Part shown: positions 21,961 through 33,242 of the stretch, in pieces
Numbering within the stretch: position 1 is the first letter of the stretch
How the letters are laid out: each line of letters begins with the position of its first letter
DNA from: Amborella trichopoda
Lineage: Eukaryota; Streptophyta; Magnoliopsida; Amborellales; Amborellaceae
DNA: 64,000 nt
NCBI RefSeq assembly: GCF_000471905.2
Contig: NW_006498435.1
Coordinates: 3,311,653 to 3,375,652 of the forward strand
Direction: 5' to 3'
Notes under the pieces: generated by a model
Told to the model about the DNA's origin: nothing
The model's input: only the letters and a program-made list of their open reading frames with translations
The model's database searches: none
Translations under genes and position numbers: made by a program

Positions 21961-22630
21961 GTCATCATTATCGTCAATGTTGGTGTTAGTCGGTTGTAAC
22001 CACTTCCATTGTTTAACTCAATCCATGCTAAACTTTTAAGGGTGATAAAGAAAGGAGCCTAGAGTTCAACGATGCTGATTAAAGGAGAGAATTCCTTGTT
22101 CTCGAAGAAACAATTCCCCTTTTGTGAAAATCGATTGGCCATACAATCCCTAAAGCTTTTAAGGCTAACTGTCTGACAATGATACTGATGATGGGTTAAA
22201 CCATCGTTGAGAAGTTCAGACTATTTGTAGAATGAGATGGGTTAAGCCATCTCTGGGTAACTTTAGACTGCCGTTGAGACTGAGATGGTTTAAGCCATCT
22301 TTGGGAAGCTTTAGACTGTCGTTGAGACTGTGATGGGTTAGGTCGTCTTTGGGCAGCTTCAGACTGTCGTTGAAAGTCAGATGATTGAGCAGCTTTAGAC
22401 TGTTCTTGAGACTAAGATGGGTTAAGCCATGTATGGACAACTTTAAACGATTGTTGAGATTAAGACGAGTTAAACTATCTCTAGGCAGCTTTAGACTATT
22501 GTTGAGACTGAGATGGGTTAAGCCATCTCTAGGCAGCTTTAGACTGCCATTGAAACTAAGATGGGTTTAAGCCATCGTTGGGCAGCTTTAGACTGTAGTT
22601 GAAACTAAGATGGGTTTAAGCCATCGGTTA
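21945..22630 (+). repeat. duplicated segment, copy 2, with about 8.5 units of the 48-bp array
   Basis: 21955-22180 matches 19915-20180 nearly throughout (same lead, CATCATTATCGTCAATGTTGG). Array units start at about 22230, 22278, 22326, 22374 (shortened), 22413, 22461, 22509, 22557 and 22606. The array ends at the truncated edge of element A2. Confidence 0.85.
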
Positions 22631-22639
22631 CCGATCTTG

Positions 22640-24418
22640 CAGAAGCAGAAAAATCAGACTTTTTGATGAAATAAAATTAAAACAAAGTGAAACAAATGAA
22701 TAGTAGATAAAACAGACTTGTATCACACAAAATAATTTTTTAGTATGTTTAAAAATTTTATTTTGCTCTGAAATTTTGTAAACAGCCATAAACGAAACCC
22801 AGGACCCAGCTTGCAAAATTTCAAAAAATTCGGAACTGGGCGACGGGGGAAACTAGAGAGTGTGTCGCCCTAGACCTGGGTGGCACTGTTCATGTCGCCT
22901 GGGCAGCACGCCCTGTGTCGCTTGGGTGGCACGCCTATTGTCACCCAAAAATATTATTATTTTTATTTTATTTATGTTTTTTTCTTGTAGATATTGATAA
23001 AATAAGGTTATTGTAAACTAGGAGAAGCAACAAATAAGTTGTTTTTTGATGAAAATAAATTAAAATAAAGCAATGACAAATATTTTATTTTGAATTGAAA
23101 CTTTTCTTGCAGTCACAAAATTGTACCTAGAACATGCCCATGGAGTTTCAAAAGATTATGAGATTTTCAAAATTTTGAGGCTTGGATCATGCTCGATTTG
23201 CCCCAAGGTGGGTGCCAAATTGTTTACTGTGCAAAATCAAAGTGATCAGTGCATGTAGATCACTCAAATCTGACACTTTAAATTGATAAAATGAAATGGA
23301 AAATAAATGGGACAAGTCGAATTCAGATCTGAGGCCAGATTTGCCTAGATATGAGCAGATCTGCTCTCAGATCTGTGGTGGAGCCAGCATGCTCCAAGGC
23401 ATAAAAAACATGATTTTTTAAAGAAAAATAATAAAAAAAATATCAAAATAAAACTAAAATAGTAAAACAAAGAAAGAAAATGATACCAAACCGGGCCGGA
23501 TGGCCTGGGACTTCTGAGCCTTCGAGGGCTCGCCCGTATCAGCACCAACGTCCTCTTTGCCTCTCTGATCTGATGTTGACCAGCAGATCTATGATGTCCA
23601 GGGTGATTGTGCCCTAGATATGATTCTATAACTAGGGTTGTTGTGTCCTAGAGATCTAGGATTTTGGCTTAAGGCTAGGGTTGCAAAAGGCTAGGGTTTT
23701 TGGAGCTAACTCTTTCCTAGGGTTTTCAGCCTTTTCCAAGAAGTCCGTCTGTACCCCCTTTCGAACTTCATCTGCCCTTAAGTACCAATGAAAAAGGAAT
23801 ATACAAGGGCCCAAGACCTATTGGAAAGTACATACATCAATAACCAACAAATCCCGAGTCAAACATATCAAAATTTGGGGCACGGATTTAGGCGGCATGG
23901 GTCGTGTCGCCCAAGGTTGGCACAAACAAAATTTGGTCCAAATTGAGATTTTTCACTTTTGGTGGTTCCTCGACCTCTTGTGAAGCTACCAGAAAACATT
24001 TGGAACAAAACGAATTTTTTTTTGCTATTTTTAATGATTTTTTTGGTAAAATAGGGCATTTGCAGGATGACTTGGGCGACATGCCCTGTGTCGCTTGAGC
24101 GGAACTCCCCATGTTTCCCAAACCAAAACTTATCCAAATTAACATTTTTCAATATAAATGTCTTCCTCAGCCTCTTGTGAAGATCTCAGAGAAACATTTG
24201 GTCAAAATGGATTTTTTTACTATTTTTAATGATTGTTTAAGTAAAACAGTGCGTTTATTGGATTTTTGGTCAAAACAGGCATCTACTGGGTTCTAAGCTG
24301 GCAGAAAGGCTCACAGGGTAAGTTGTGTGAACTATGGATTTGGGTTTCCTAGGTTAAGTATGATCCTAAAGGTTCAAGAAACCACGGAATTTGCCACATT
24401 TAAAATGGATTATCTATA
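22640..24418 (-). mobile_element. element A2: truncated family A retrotransposon (5' LTR + leader)
   Basis: On the minus strand: a 5' LTR (24418-23221), a PBS (23218-23200, TTGGCACCCACCTTGGGGC) and about 560 bp of leader matching 60800-61383. It then stops inside the 48-bp array. Everything from gag onward is missing. The LTR carries the same roughly 200-bp internal duplication as 7277-8563 (23890-24060 and 24070-24260). Its minus-strand start reads TATAGATAA, not TG. Confidence 0.75.
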
Positions 24419-25824
24419 ACATGAAAGCTAGATATTTCTGTAAAGGACTCGGACCTTGCATAATGAGATTGGAATTATTTGTCATAAGGCACTGACTAAG
24501 TATAAGGAAAATTTAATGCTTGGGCATATTATGATATTGCGATAATGACCACTACACAATGGGATACCCATTGGTAGTGGGTACTGTTATGTTATACTAT
24601 TATGTGGTAATGTTATGTTATGATAATGACCACTATGCAATGGGACACCCATTGGTAGTATAACGTGGAAAGTGATAAGTGCTAAATGATTACTGAGCAA
24701 GCTTCGCTCAACTTTGATTTGATTGCATAATAATGAGATCTGCTCTATGATGACATGGTAATCATAATGTGGTACTGATGGGTGAGTATGAACTTGCCAC
24801 TTGATGTGATATGTGATGGGATCGTGTGATAGTCCAGGTGATACATGCTAGAGTGGTATGAAGCACCAGGCAATAGGATACCCATTGGTAGTGTAACTGA
24901 TGTGATGAATGCTGTGTGATTCCTTTGGCATGCTTTGTGCGAATTGCATGACCAAGATTGATATGAGTGGGTGCCTGCTTTGAGAGAATTGCAGGGCCTG
25001 CCTGTGTGATTGATACCAGTGAGATGCATGCTTTGGGTGTATTGCATGACCTAACCTTGTGAGTGCTATGGAATGAAAATATGCTATATTATGAGATGAA
25101 AGTCTGCTCAATTGTGATAAGAATGTATGCTGTAAAACATGTTCAGTTATAAATGAATGAGTGATATTGAGAAATGCATAGGATGGTGAATAGTGATGGT
25201 ACTCATAAAGGAAAGGTTTTCTGAACTGCTAATTTATACGATATCGAATATCTGAATTGTGATTTCTGATTATATATGACCTTCGCTTTGTGATTTCTTA
25301 TAATTTAAAGAACTGTTTATGACACATGGTTAGACTTAATAATGTTGCATAGTACCTAGATCTACTTACTGGGCTTCAAAGCTCATTCCATTATTATATC
25401 TACGTAGAGTTATAGTTCGCAAGTGGAAGGAGAGCAGCTTGGTGAGAGCAGTGGACGGTTGGAGCCCGGGGCTTGACGTGAACGCTTCTTCCATTGTATG
25501 TTTTGTTGGGTAGTTGGCCCCAGTTTTTGTGTAATTTGGGACATATGTATTTTTGGGCCTCGTTGCCCCAAACTCAAGTGTAATATTTTGGGAGAATTTT
25601 ATATAGTGGATTTTTCTTGGTGTATGGTTTCACCCAATCTTTAATGTTCTTCTACCCTTTAGAATTTTTGATTTAGTTATTTTTTCTTGGTTTGCTTTGA
25701 TTATTGATATAAAGGCGTTGAATCCACTCCAACCTGAGAGACATACGCTACTTCGGGATCACGAACCCGTACTCGGTCACCCTCCGGCTCTAACAGAAGG
25801 GCGGCTGGGGGTGGGGTCGTGATA
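24419..25824 (+). repeat. D2 5' LTR, left-truncated
   Basis: This is homologous to 11640-12866 and, in its first part, to 30540-30790. It ends GGGGTCGTGATA just before the PBS. It contains three copies of a TGCTTTG-GCGTATTGCATGACC unit (24930-25060) that are greatly amplified at 27250-27990. Confidence 0.75.
25597..25606 (+). promoter_or_regulatory. TATA box of D2 5' LTR
   Basis: TTTTATATAG sits about 220 bp before the LTR end, at the same place as in D1 (12651). Confidence 0.55.
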
Positions 25825-25828
25825 GTTA

Positions 25829-25840
25829 TGGTATCAGAGC
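25829..25840 (+). other. tRNA-iMet primer-binding site of D2
   Basis: TGGTATCAGAGC, the complement of the 3' end of plant initiator methionine tRNA, lies 4 nt after the LTR end. This is the usual minus-strand primer site of chromoviruses and many other plant LTR elements. Confidence 0.9.
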
Positions 25841-25937
25841 AGCCAGGATAGGATCCTTAGCTTAAGGAATTTTAAAAGTGTCCTTAGAATAGTTTTAGGA
25901 CAGATTAGTTACTGGGTGCCCCTTTGCTAAGTTGAAG

Positions 25938-26957
25938 ATGCCGAGGGCTCGTGCCAACCATGCAAGTTCTAGCAACGTGAATGCCAAGGCCCTAGGTGAA
26001 TTTTGTAGAACTTTGGGGGCCATGACCCAAATGATGAAAGAGTCGATGCTAGCTCAATCTACCCCTACTGCAGAGCAAAATGATAGTAACTTGAGAAAGA
26101 AATTTAAGAGGTTAGCACCCCCAACTTTCTTTGGGTAGTGAGGAGTAGAGAAAGTTGAGAGATGGCTGATGCAAGTCGAAAAGTTCTTTGGAATCTTACA
26201 GTGCTCATATGAGTAGAAGTTGAGATTGGATACCTTCATGCTAGAAGGGGACACCGAGCATTGATGGCATTCAGTCCGGCAAGCCTGGGAAGAAGTAGGG
26301 GTAGTACCTACTTGGGAAGGATTCTTAGGGGCTTTTAACGAAAAGTATTTCCATGAATCGGTGAAGGAGAAGAAGGAGGTTGAGTTTATAGAATTGCAGC
26401 AAGGGAAGCTGACCCTTGATCAGCATGCGGCCAAATGTTTAGAGTTATCCCGATACACGCCACATATTATCAACACAGAGGCTCGCAAGGAAAGCAAGTT
26501 TGAGAAGGGCTTGCGACCAGATATTCAGAGAAGAGTTTTGTCAGTCAGTCTTAAGGCCTTCTCCCAATTGGTGGATTTGATCAGAAAGATAGAACGAGAT
26601 TGTGATGATTACCGACTAAGGAAGGAGAAGCGCAAGACAGGGCCTCCGCCCTCTGGAGGCCTACGAGAAAAGGGAAATCAGGGAATTTTAAGACTCAAAA
26701 GGCCTCCCAGAGTGACATCAAGAAAAACCAGCCAGTGCATTATATCTCCTGTGGGAAGCAGGGTCATGTGGCTTCCGAGTGCTGGTTAAAAGTGAAAGCA
26801 TGCTTCAAGTGTGGCAAGTCGGGCCACCTGATTAGAGACTGCCCAACATTGAGGAATGAGTCCAAACCAAAGATGCAGGGTTAGGTCTTTGCACTTGATG
26901 GAAAAGGAGCTAAGACCTCGATTTTGGAGACCAAAGGTATGCCTTTGATTGTGGTAT
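25938..26957 (+). pseudogene. Ty3/gypsy Gag remnant with zinc knuckles (D2)
   Basis: Gag forms the virus-like particle and packages the RNA. The ATG at 25938 follows the PBS by about 100 nt. The frame shows LAPPTFFG, then two stops (26136-26141), then FFGIL, LDTFMLEGDTEH, VRQAWEE, VPTWEGFLGAFNEKYF, QGKLTLDQHA and FEKGLRPDIQRRV, all typical of plant chromoviral retrotransposon Gag. Further stops fall near 26214 and 26263, and a frameshift near 26680 separates the capsid part from two nucleocapsid zinc knuckles. The second (26801-26842, CFKCGKSGHLIRDC) is an intact CX2CX4HX4C. The first (26741-26782, YISCGKQGHVASEC) has Tyr in place of the first Cys. The frame fades at 26957 before any protease motif. 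It cannot encode an intact protein. Confidence 0.9.
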
Positions 26958-27249
26958 AGAGTCCAGAATTTTGTTTGACCGTGTTTCCTCTCATTGCTAC
27001 TGTAGCACCATATTTTGGCATGTCTTATAGGATTTGAACCTTCATTGCTTTACTGTGCTTAAATTTTGAGCAAACTGATGTGGATTTTGTGGAGACTATT
27101 TTAGTATGCTATTGGTGTTTAGGGCGTTTCTTAAGGGGTATGTCCTGGCCCATTTCTTTAGGAACTAATAAGTGCCATGTGATTGAAGTGATAATTACTA
27201 TATGATATAACCTGTGTGGCCAATCTTGCAATGTATGAAATGTAGTATG

Positions 27250-27990
27250 AATGCAACAAGTGATACGTGATTACTTGAACATGCTTTGAGCGTATTGCAA
27301 GACCTGACCTTGTGATGACAGTGAGGTGCCAGCTTTGAGCGTATTGTGGGACCTGACTTTGTGATATTGGTAAGGTTCCTACTTTGAGCGTATTGCAGGA
27401 CCTAACATTGAGATTATGTGGTGCATGCTTTGAGCGTATTGCATGGCTATGATTGATATCAGTGAGGTGCCTGTTTTGAGCGTATTGTAGGACCTGACTT
27501 TGTGATATCTGTAAGGTCCTGCTTTAAGGGTAAAGTAGGGCCTGACCTTGTGATTCTGTGGTGCATGCTTTGAGCGTATTGCATGGCCATGATTGATACC
27601 AGTGAGGTGCCTGCTTTGAGCGTATTGCATGGCCAAGATTGATACCAGTGAGGTGCCTGCTTTGAGCATATTACAGAAGCTGACTTTGTGATATCGGTAA
27701 GGTGCCTTCTTTGAGCGTATTGTAGGGCCTGACCTTGAGATTATGTGGTGCATGCTTTAAGCGTATTGCATGTCGTTATTGATACTGGTAGGGCGCCTAC
27801 TTTGGGCATATTCCAGGCCTAAATTTGTGATTATGTACTTTGGTGGTGCATAATTTGAATGGGTTGCATGATTGACATTAATAAGATGCCTACTTTGGGC
27901 ATATTATAGGACCTGACTTGGTAATCGATACTCGCAAGGTGCCTGTCTTGTGAGTATGATCGAACTTGACTTGGAGATTGATACCAGTGA
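27250..27990 (+). repeat. minisatellite, about 46-50 bp, replacing pol in D2
   Basis: The core TGCTTTGAGCGTATTGCATGGCC plus GATTGATACCAGTGAGGTGCC is repeated about 14 times with drift. Three related units occur in the D2 5' LTR (24930-25060), so the array may have grown from LTR-derived sequence. No coding motif is present. Confidence 0.8.
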
Positions 27991-28262
27991 GTCAACTAGT
28001 AGTTGCTGATTTGTTGAGATTGCTTTTGGTTGAATGACTCAGTCTAGTTATGTTAACCTATTAATGTTTGAATGACTGGATTGATATGGTATCTAATTTG
28101 CTAATGCATGACACTCTGAGTATTGCTATGGGATATTACGTATATGAAATGAGATGTTACGTATATGTTGTAGACAATTGTATTTGGCAGTAGTGAGTAC
28201 ATGAGTACCCTCCCCCTATTGTTTTGTTTCATATGTACGATTTTGGGGACAAAACCCTTTTT

Positions 28263-28272
28263 AAAGGGGGGA
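28263..28272 (+). other. polypurine tract of D2
   Basis: AAAGGGGGGA lies directly before TGATGTACC, the proposed 3' LTR start. The preceding TTTTGGGGACAAAACCC resembles the sequence usually found between the pol end and the 3' LTR in Tekay/Del elements. Confidence 0.75.
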
Positions 28273-30804
28273 TGATGTACCACAACTTTTCTTAGGCGTG
28301 AGACACGCACGACAATAGGGTCAGGTGAAGGAAAGTTGTTGCCATGCATGTCGTTGAGTTAAAGCCGCACATGGCAAACTCATGGAAGAAGATGAGAGAG
28401 AGAGAGAGCAATGCAGCGTGCATAAAGTGTAACGTCGTGCCAGTAGGGGGTAATGTCCAGTGTGTAAGAGACTAATGCCGCCCGTGCATGGGAGTAACGC
28501 TACTCGTGTAAGAGACTAATGCCGCACGTGCAAGGGACTAACGTTGCGTGTGTAAGAGAGCAATGCCATGCGCATAAAGAGGAGAGACGTGCCAGTAGGG
28601 AGGTAACACCATGCGTGAAATGGGACTAATGTCTTGCGTGTCAAAGAGGCAAGGCCGTGCATGCATAGCACCGTGAGTGAAAAGAGAAGATGTGACTTAT
28701 AAGGACCACAATTTTCTCCCAATCCAGAGATGCGCATGGCGATGGAGGGTAAAACAGAGGCATGCCGTTTGGAGAATCGCCACGCATCTATAAGAGCTTA
28801 GCGTTGTCTGTGACCCAGTGCTGTCTGTGAACTAAAGAGGAGAGAGAGAACCAGCGCAGGGCATGAAAAGTCAGCGCCGTGATTGAAAGTCAGCACCACT
28901 CGTGAAGATAAGAGTGTACATCGTCGTATGTGGAAGAGGTCTAATGCCGGCTGTGCAGAGAGAGACATAAGAGCAATGTCGTGAGTGAAAATTTAAGCAT
29001 TGCCACGAGTGTAGCGCCGTTTAGAGCATCACCGTGCGTGTAGGTGGCTATCGCCGCCTGTGAAGGTAGCAAATGAGCAACGTCGTGCAAGAGCTAAGAG
29101 TAGCGCCGTGAGGAAAAAGGGAAGATGTGACTGCTACCAGCGCCGCACTTGTCAATTCCATACATGTGGGCACCGCACCTGTCATTGACGTACATGTCAG
29201 CTACAGTGACCTTTACCTACCAAGTCAGTAGCAGTGGATCCCACCTACCGTGGGTACTTAATTCCTCTTCCCTCCCCTATCAACACCATTTTCCCTCACT
29301 TGCCTCATACTCTCTCTCCAAGGAGCTTACTTCCACCAGTGAAAGAAAGCCCCTCATGAAGCTTGTGAAGCTCGAGAAGGAAGTGAGTGGGGTTGAAGAC
29401 ATCGTGAGGAACAAGTAAGTGGGATTAGTTCCGTGAATCATTTCACTTCATAGGATTTAAATTTAAGTTGATATGAAGAGCAAGATGATGGAATCAGGTA
29501 TATCAATATAGATGAATAAAAAGGGGCTTGAAGGAGTGATTGAGCATTGAGTAATGAACTTGATAAAATTACAGAGTAGTTTCCTTGTAAAACTTTCTTA
29601 ATTTGCTTGACATGAATAAGGATTGTGCTGAGTATTACTTTGGCTTGTGAAATGGTGTGTATCATTTGTATAGCATGTTAAAATGTGGGATAGAGGGATT
29701 TTTCAGCAACTATGAGGGTCTTTGCCTTGGGCTTTTCGGTGACCAAACACCACTCAAAATGGGCCCAAATCAGTCTTGAATGAAAGATATGCGTTTCTAT
29801 TTTAAGTTTTCTTTTTCATACTATGTATAAAATTTTGTGTAAATTCCAGGAACCTTGACTCTTAGTGTGTCACACTTTTGTCCTATCAAACTGTGTCCAA
29901 ACATCTTCGAAATGCCACCATTTGAAAGATCAATGAATAATTTTAAAGTTGCATGTTTTGATAATTTTGAAATTCCCTGTAAATTGAGATTTATGCCCCA
30001 AAATGCGTAGGTACATCACTACCCACTGTTACAGGAAATTTCCAACAACTTTCAATCGTTTTAAACCAAGCTATTGACATATCAGAAGTCGTTCAAATTC
30101 CTTCCAATCACCTCCATTTTAAAGCCTCAGGCATGGACTTAATGTTGCATATTTAAAGTATTTCGAAATTCTGCCTAGATTGGGAATTATTCCCCAAGAA
30201 GAGGGGTATGTCACTGTTGCACCTCACAAAATTAGTGTTATGCACGTCTTCTGCCACCTTTCTCGAAATTACTTATTAAGCTATTCAAGTAGCTATGTAA
30301 CATCTTTGATAAGTGATAAATTTGAGTATTATGTGATGGTTTTCATGCGAATGCCTTAGTGTTATGGGGGTGCTACGCAACTATGTGCCATATGATAAAT
30401 GGATAAGTCCAAAGCCAATGTAATTTTTCTATGGTGAATGTTACATGATAAGTGTCAAATTGCTACCGATGAAATCTAAGCGTAAATGCTATGTGATAGC
30501 TCATGCAAGGAATGCTTCATGATAAATACTATAATGTTTTGTGAATGTTGGATGATTCAGAGTAAGACTCCGTTCTTGTATGATGAAAATTTGATTTATC
30601 TGTTATGATGCACTAATTTAGCATGAATGAAATTAAATGCCTGGTAACGATAATAGGCCATAAAAATGACCACTACGCAATGGGATACCCTTTGGTAGTG
30701 GGCACTATTCTATGATAATATTGTGATACTGGCCATTGTTTCACTGATACTAGTCCCTACGCAATTGGGTATCCATCGGTAGTGGATACTGTTTTACTAG
30801 TACT
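28273..30804 (+). repeat. D2 3' LTR, cut by B1
   Basis: It starts TGATGTACCACAAC after the PPT. 29860-30790 matches the D1 LTR (11165-11890). The last roughly 970 bp, including the TATA region and LTR end, are missing because B1 begins at 30805. If B1 is a simple insertion, the remainder lies beyond this window. The first 5 bp next to B1 read GTACT. Confidence 0.7.
28430..29140 (+). repeat. degenerate GCCGTGCGTG minisatellite in D2 3' LTR
   Basis: Units of roughly 25-40 bp have the form AGAG-CTAATGCCGCNCGTGNA (for example near 28466, 28505, 28536, 28560 and 28615) and continue with increasing decay to about 29140. Similar GCCGTGCATG phrases occur in element B. Confidence 0.65.
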
Positions 30805-33242
30805 TGGTTTGATGCCTCGATCTCATCCTCTGGGTCGAGATGACCTGGCTGCACGTGTCTCAGGTTTCGAGGAAAACCTGAGACTTGAGATCGCTCTCTC
30901 GGGACTTTTGTTAAAGAACAAGGGCAGGTACATTAACCGGTGAGAGAAAAATTTGGTGTGAGGCGGAGCACACCTAGCCTGAGTCCGGGACTTACTCGGG
31001 CTGGCTCACTTGGGCGCCCTCTTAGATCACGAAGGAAGTCTCACAGTCCTACAACTGATTCAAAATCGCCTCCCTTGACCTGTACTCTCCTGTTTCTGCA
31101 ATCACACATATATGGTTAATTTTACAAGACAAATCGGCCAAGGGGCCCCACCTTATCTTTGGGCGAATGTACATAGGCATGCACATCCATAAGAAGAAGG
31201 GAAGAATAAGAGGATAGAGATTAGGGTGAAGAAAAGGAAAAGAAAGAGATAGAATAAAAGAAAGGGGAGACGAAAATTTGACCAAGCGACTTGACTGAGA
31301 AAGTGGCTAGACCAGTAGGTGATTGACCTAGCGTCGTAGCAAGACGGGTACGGTAACTCAGACTGGGACAATGACAATGCTACTAAATATCAGAACCAAC
31401 ACTGATCGGCCTGACATGATGGCTATCCTGTCGTGGTAGTAAGATTGGTACGGTAACTCAGTCCAGCACAACAACATTACTGCTAAACGATAAGACTACC
31501 ATGACAATGCTAATCTTAACCTTCTTTGGTCAAACCAGAGAGGAAGAAGAAAGTAGAGAGAAAAGAAAGAGAGGGAAAGGGGAAGAAGAAGAGAGAAGGA
31601 GAAGAAAAGAGAAGAAAGAGTAAGGAGAGAGAAGAAGAGAAAGAGAGTGAAGAGAGAAGAAAAGAAGAGAAGAATAGAGCAGAAGAAGGGAGAAGAGAGA
31701 AGGAAACGAGAGAAAGATGAAGAAGAAAGAAGAGAGAGGGAAAAGAAGAAAGAAAGAAAGAAAAGGGAAAAGAGGATGGGAAGAAGGGATAGAAAGAAAA
31801 AAGAAGAGAGAGAAGGAAGAGGGAAGAGAGATAAATAGAGAGAAAAAGAGGAGAGAGAAGAGAGAAGGGGAACATGGACGGTGATGAGCTTTTACCATCC
31901 ACGACAGGAGAGAAAAGAGGGAGAAACATGGATGGTGATAGGCTTCCACTGTCCATGATGAGAGAGAGAAACAAGAGAAAGAACATGTGCAGTGATAGCT
32001 TCTACCGTCCATGACATGGGAGAGAGAGAAAGAACACGAATGGTGATGAGCTTTTGTCATCCATGACACGAGAGAGAGAAGTGAAAGAAACATGGACGGC
32101 GATGGGCTTCCGCTGTCCATGACCAAGGAGGGAGAGAGGGAAAGAACATAGACGTCGATGACTTCCATCGTCTCCTGACATGGGAGAGAGAGAAAGAACA
32201 TGGACGGTGATGAGCTTCCGCTGTCCATAACAAGATAAAGAGAGAAGTGAAAGAAACATGGACAGCAATGGGCGTCTACCATCCATGACAAGGGAGAGAG
32301 AAAAGAGAAAGAAATATAGATGGCGATGGGTTTCCATCGTCTATGACAAATAATGATACTCAGACAGAGGCCCGACACGCCACTTGGTCCAAGGCCCGGC
32401 TCACTGCATGTGTTCTAGAGGAGGACATCATGCTTGGCGATAGGCACCACTATGCATGAATGAAGAAGAGAGAGAAAGAAGAGAACATGGAGAAAGAAAG
32501 AAGAGAGAAATTAAGAAAGAGAGGAAAGAGAAAGGAACGAAAGAAGAGACAGAAGGAAAGGGAGGAAAGAAGATCAGGAACGAGAGAGGAAAGATTAGGA
32601 GAGAAAGGCAGGGTGATTAAAGAGAGAGCAGAGAAGAAAAGGAAATGGGTGAAAGACACGCATGGTGATGGCCCATTGACATGCATGTTGAGAAAAGAGA
32701 GAGAAAGAATGAGAATGAGAGAAAAAGACACACAAAAGAAGAGGAGAGAGGAGAGAGAGATGAGAGGAGAGAGAAAGAGAGATAGAGATAAGAGGAAAGA
32801 GTGAGAGATGAGATAGAGATAAGAGGAGAGAAATAGAGATGAGAGAAGAGAAAGAGAGATGAGATAGAGAGGAGGACTGAGAAAGAGACGAAAGGTGGAG
32901 GAGAGAGAAAGAGAGAGATGATAAGAGGAGAGAGTAAGTTACTTTTATCGAGGGGTACCAGACTTTTTCTTCTCTCTCCAAGACGTGCCACAATCTCAAT
33001 GCAGAAACTCTTAATTTTATTCATCAGCGTGGAACATTGAGGGAAAGCCTTTTATAATTAGGTTCAACATTTATTTATAGAATTGGGCCCAAACATGGGT
33101 GGATGTCCAAAATCTAGCCTAATTGATGATAATTACAGTTTTATTTGAATTAAAGAAAAATATAAAAATAGGAAGCAAAATAACAGCTTTGCCCCTGCCC
33201 AACGATACATGAAATTAAAAAATAGTCCCTGTTGTTGCTGTT
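30805..33242 (-). repeat. B1: minus-strand family B LTR, truncated
   Basis: Reverse-complement match to 34430-36751 of element B: the LTR end (minus ..GAGGCATCAAACCA at 30805), the AACCCGAG-type block, the ACAAGATAAGGTGGGG-type block, the purine-rich (minus-strand pyrimidine) region with hairpins, the CACGTCTTGGAGAG block (near 32970), and a TATA region (33070-33080, minus CTATAAATAAA). The match stops where the element B 5' LTR begins. No PBS follows at 30804, so this is a solo or broken LTR. Confidence 0.8.
31870..32350 (-). repeat. array of about nine CATGGAC...GTCCATG hairpins in B1
   Basis: Every 50-60 bp a module with arms CATGGACGGYGATG and CTTCCGCTGTCCATG appears (near 31872, 31926, 31984, 32035, 32090, 32146, 32198, 32257 and 32314), separated by GA-rich spacers. 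The 32090 module pairs over 10 bp with one G-T wobble. Substitutions vary between modules but most keep the self-complementary shape. Two looser relatives lie at 32425 and 32655. Confidence 0.75.

Larger units (their letters stand above)
24419..30804 (+). mobile_element. element D2: gag-only chromovirus-like LTR retrotransposon
   Basis: Order on the plus strand: 5' LTR (left part lost at the A2 junction), tRNA-iMet PBS at 25829, gag at 25938-26957, a minisatellite, a polypurine tract at 28263-28272, and a 3' LTR from 28273 cut by B1 at 30805. Gag type, iMet primer and the GGGGACAAAACCC..TTTTTAAAGGGGGG context before the 3' LTR all fit the Tekay/Del-like chromoviruses of plants. Only about 1.3 kb, without pol motifs, lies between gag and the PPT. 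Confidence 0.75.

Noticed and set aside
31516..32378. Minus-strand open frames of 156 and 282 codons and plus-strand Lys/Glu/Arg-rich frames
   Set aside because: Same polypyrimidine/polypurine composition effect within the B1 LTR.
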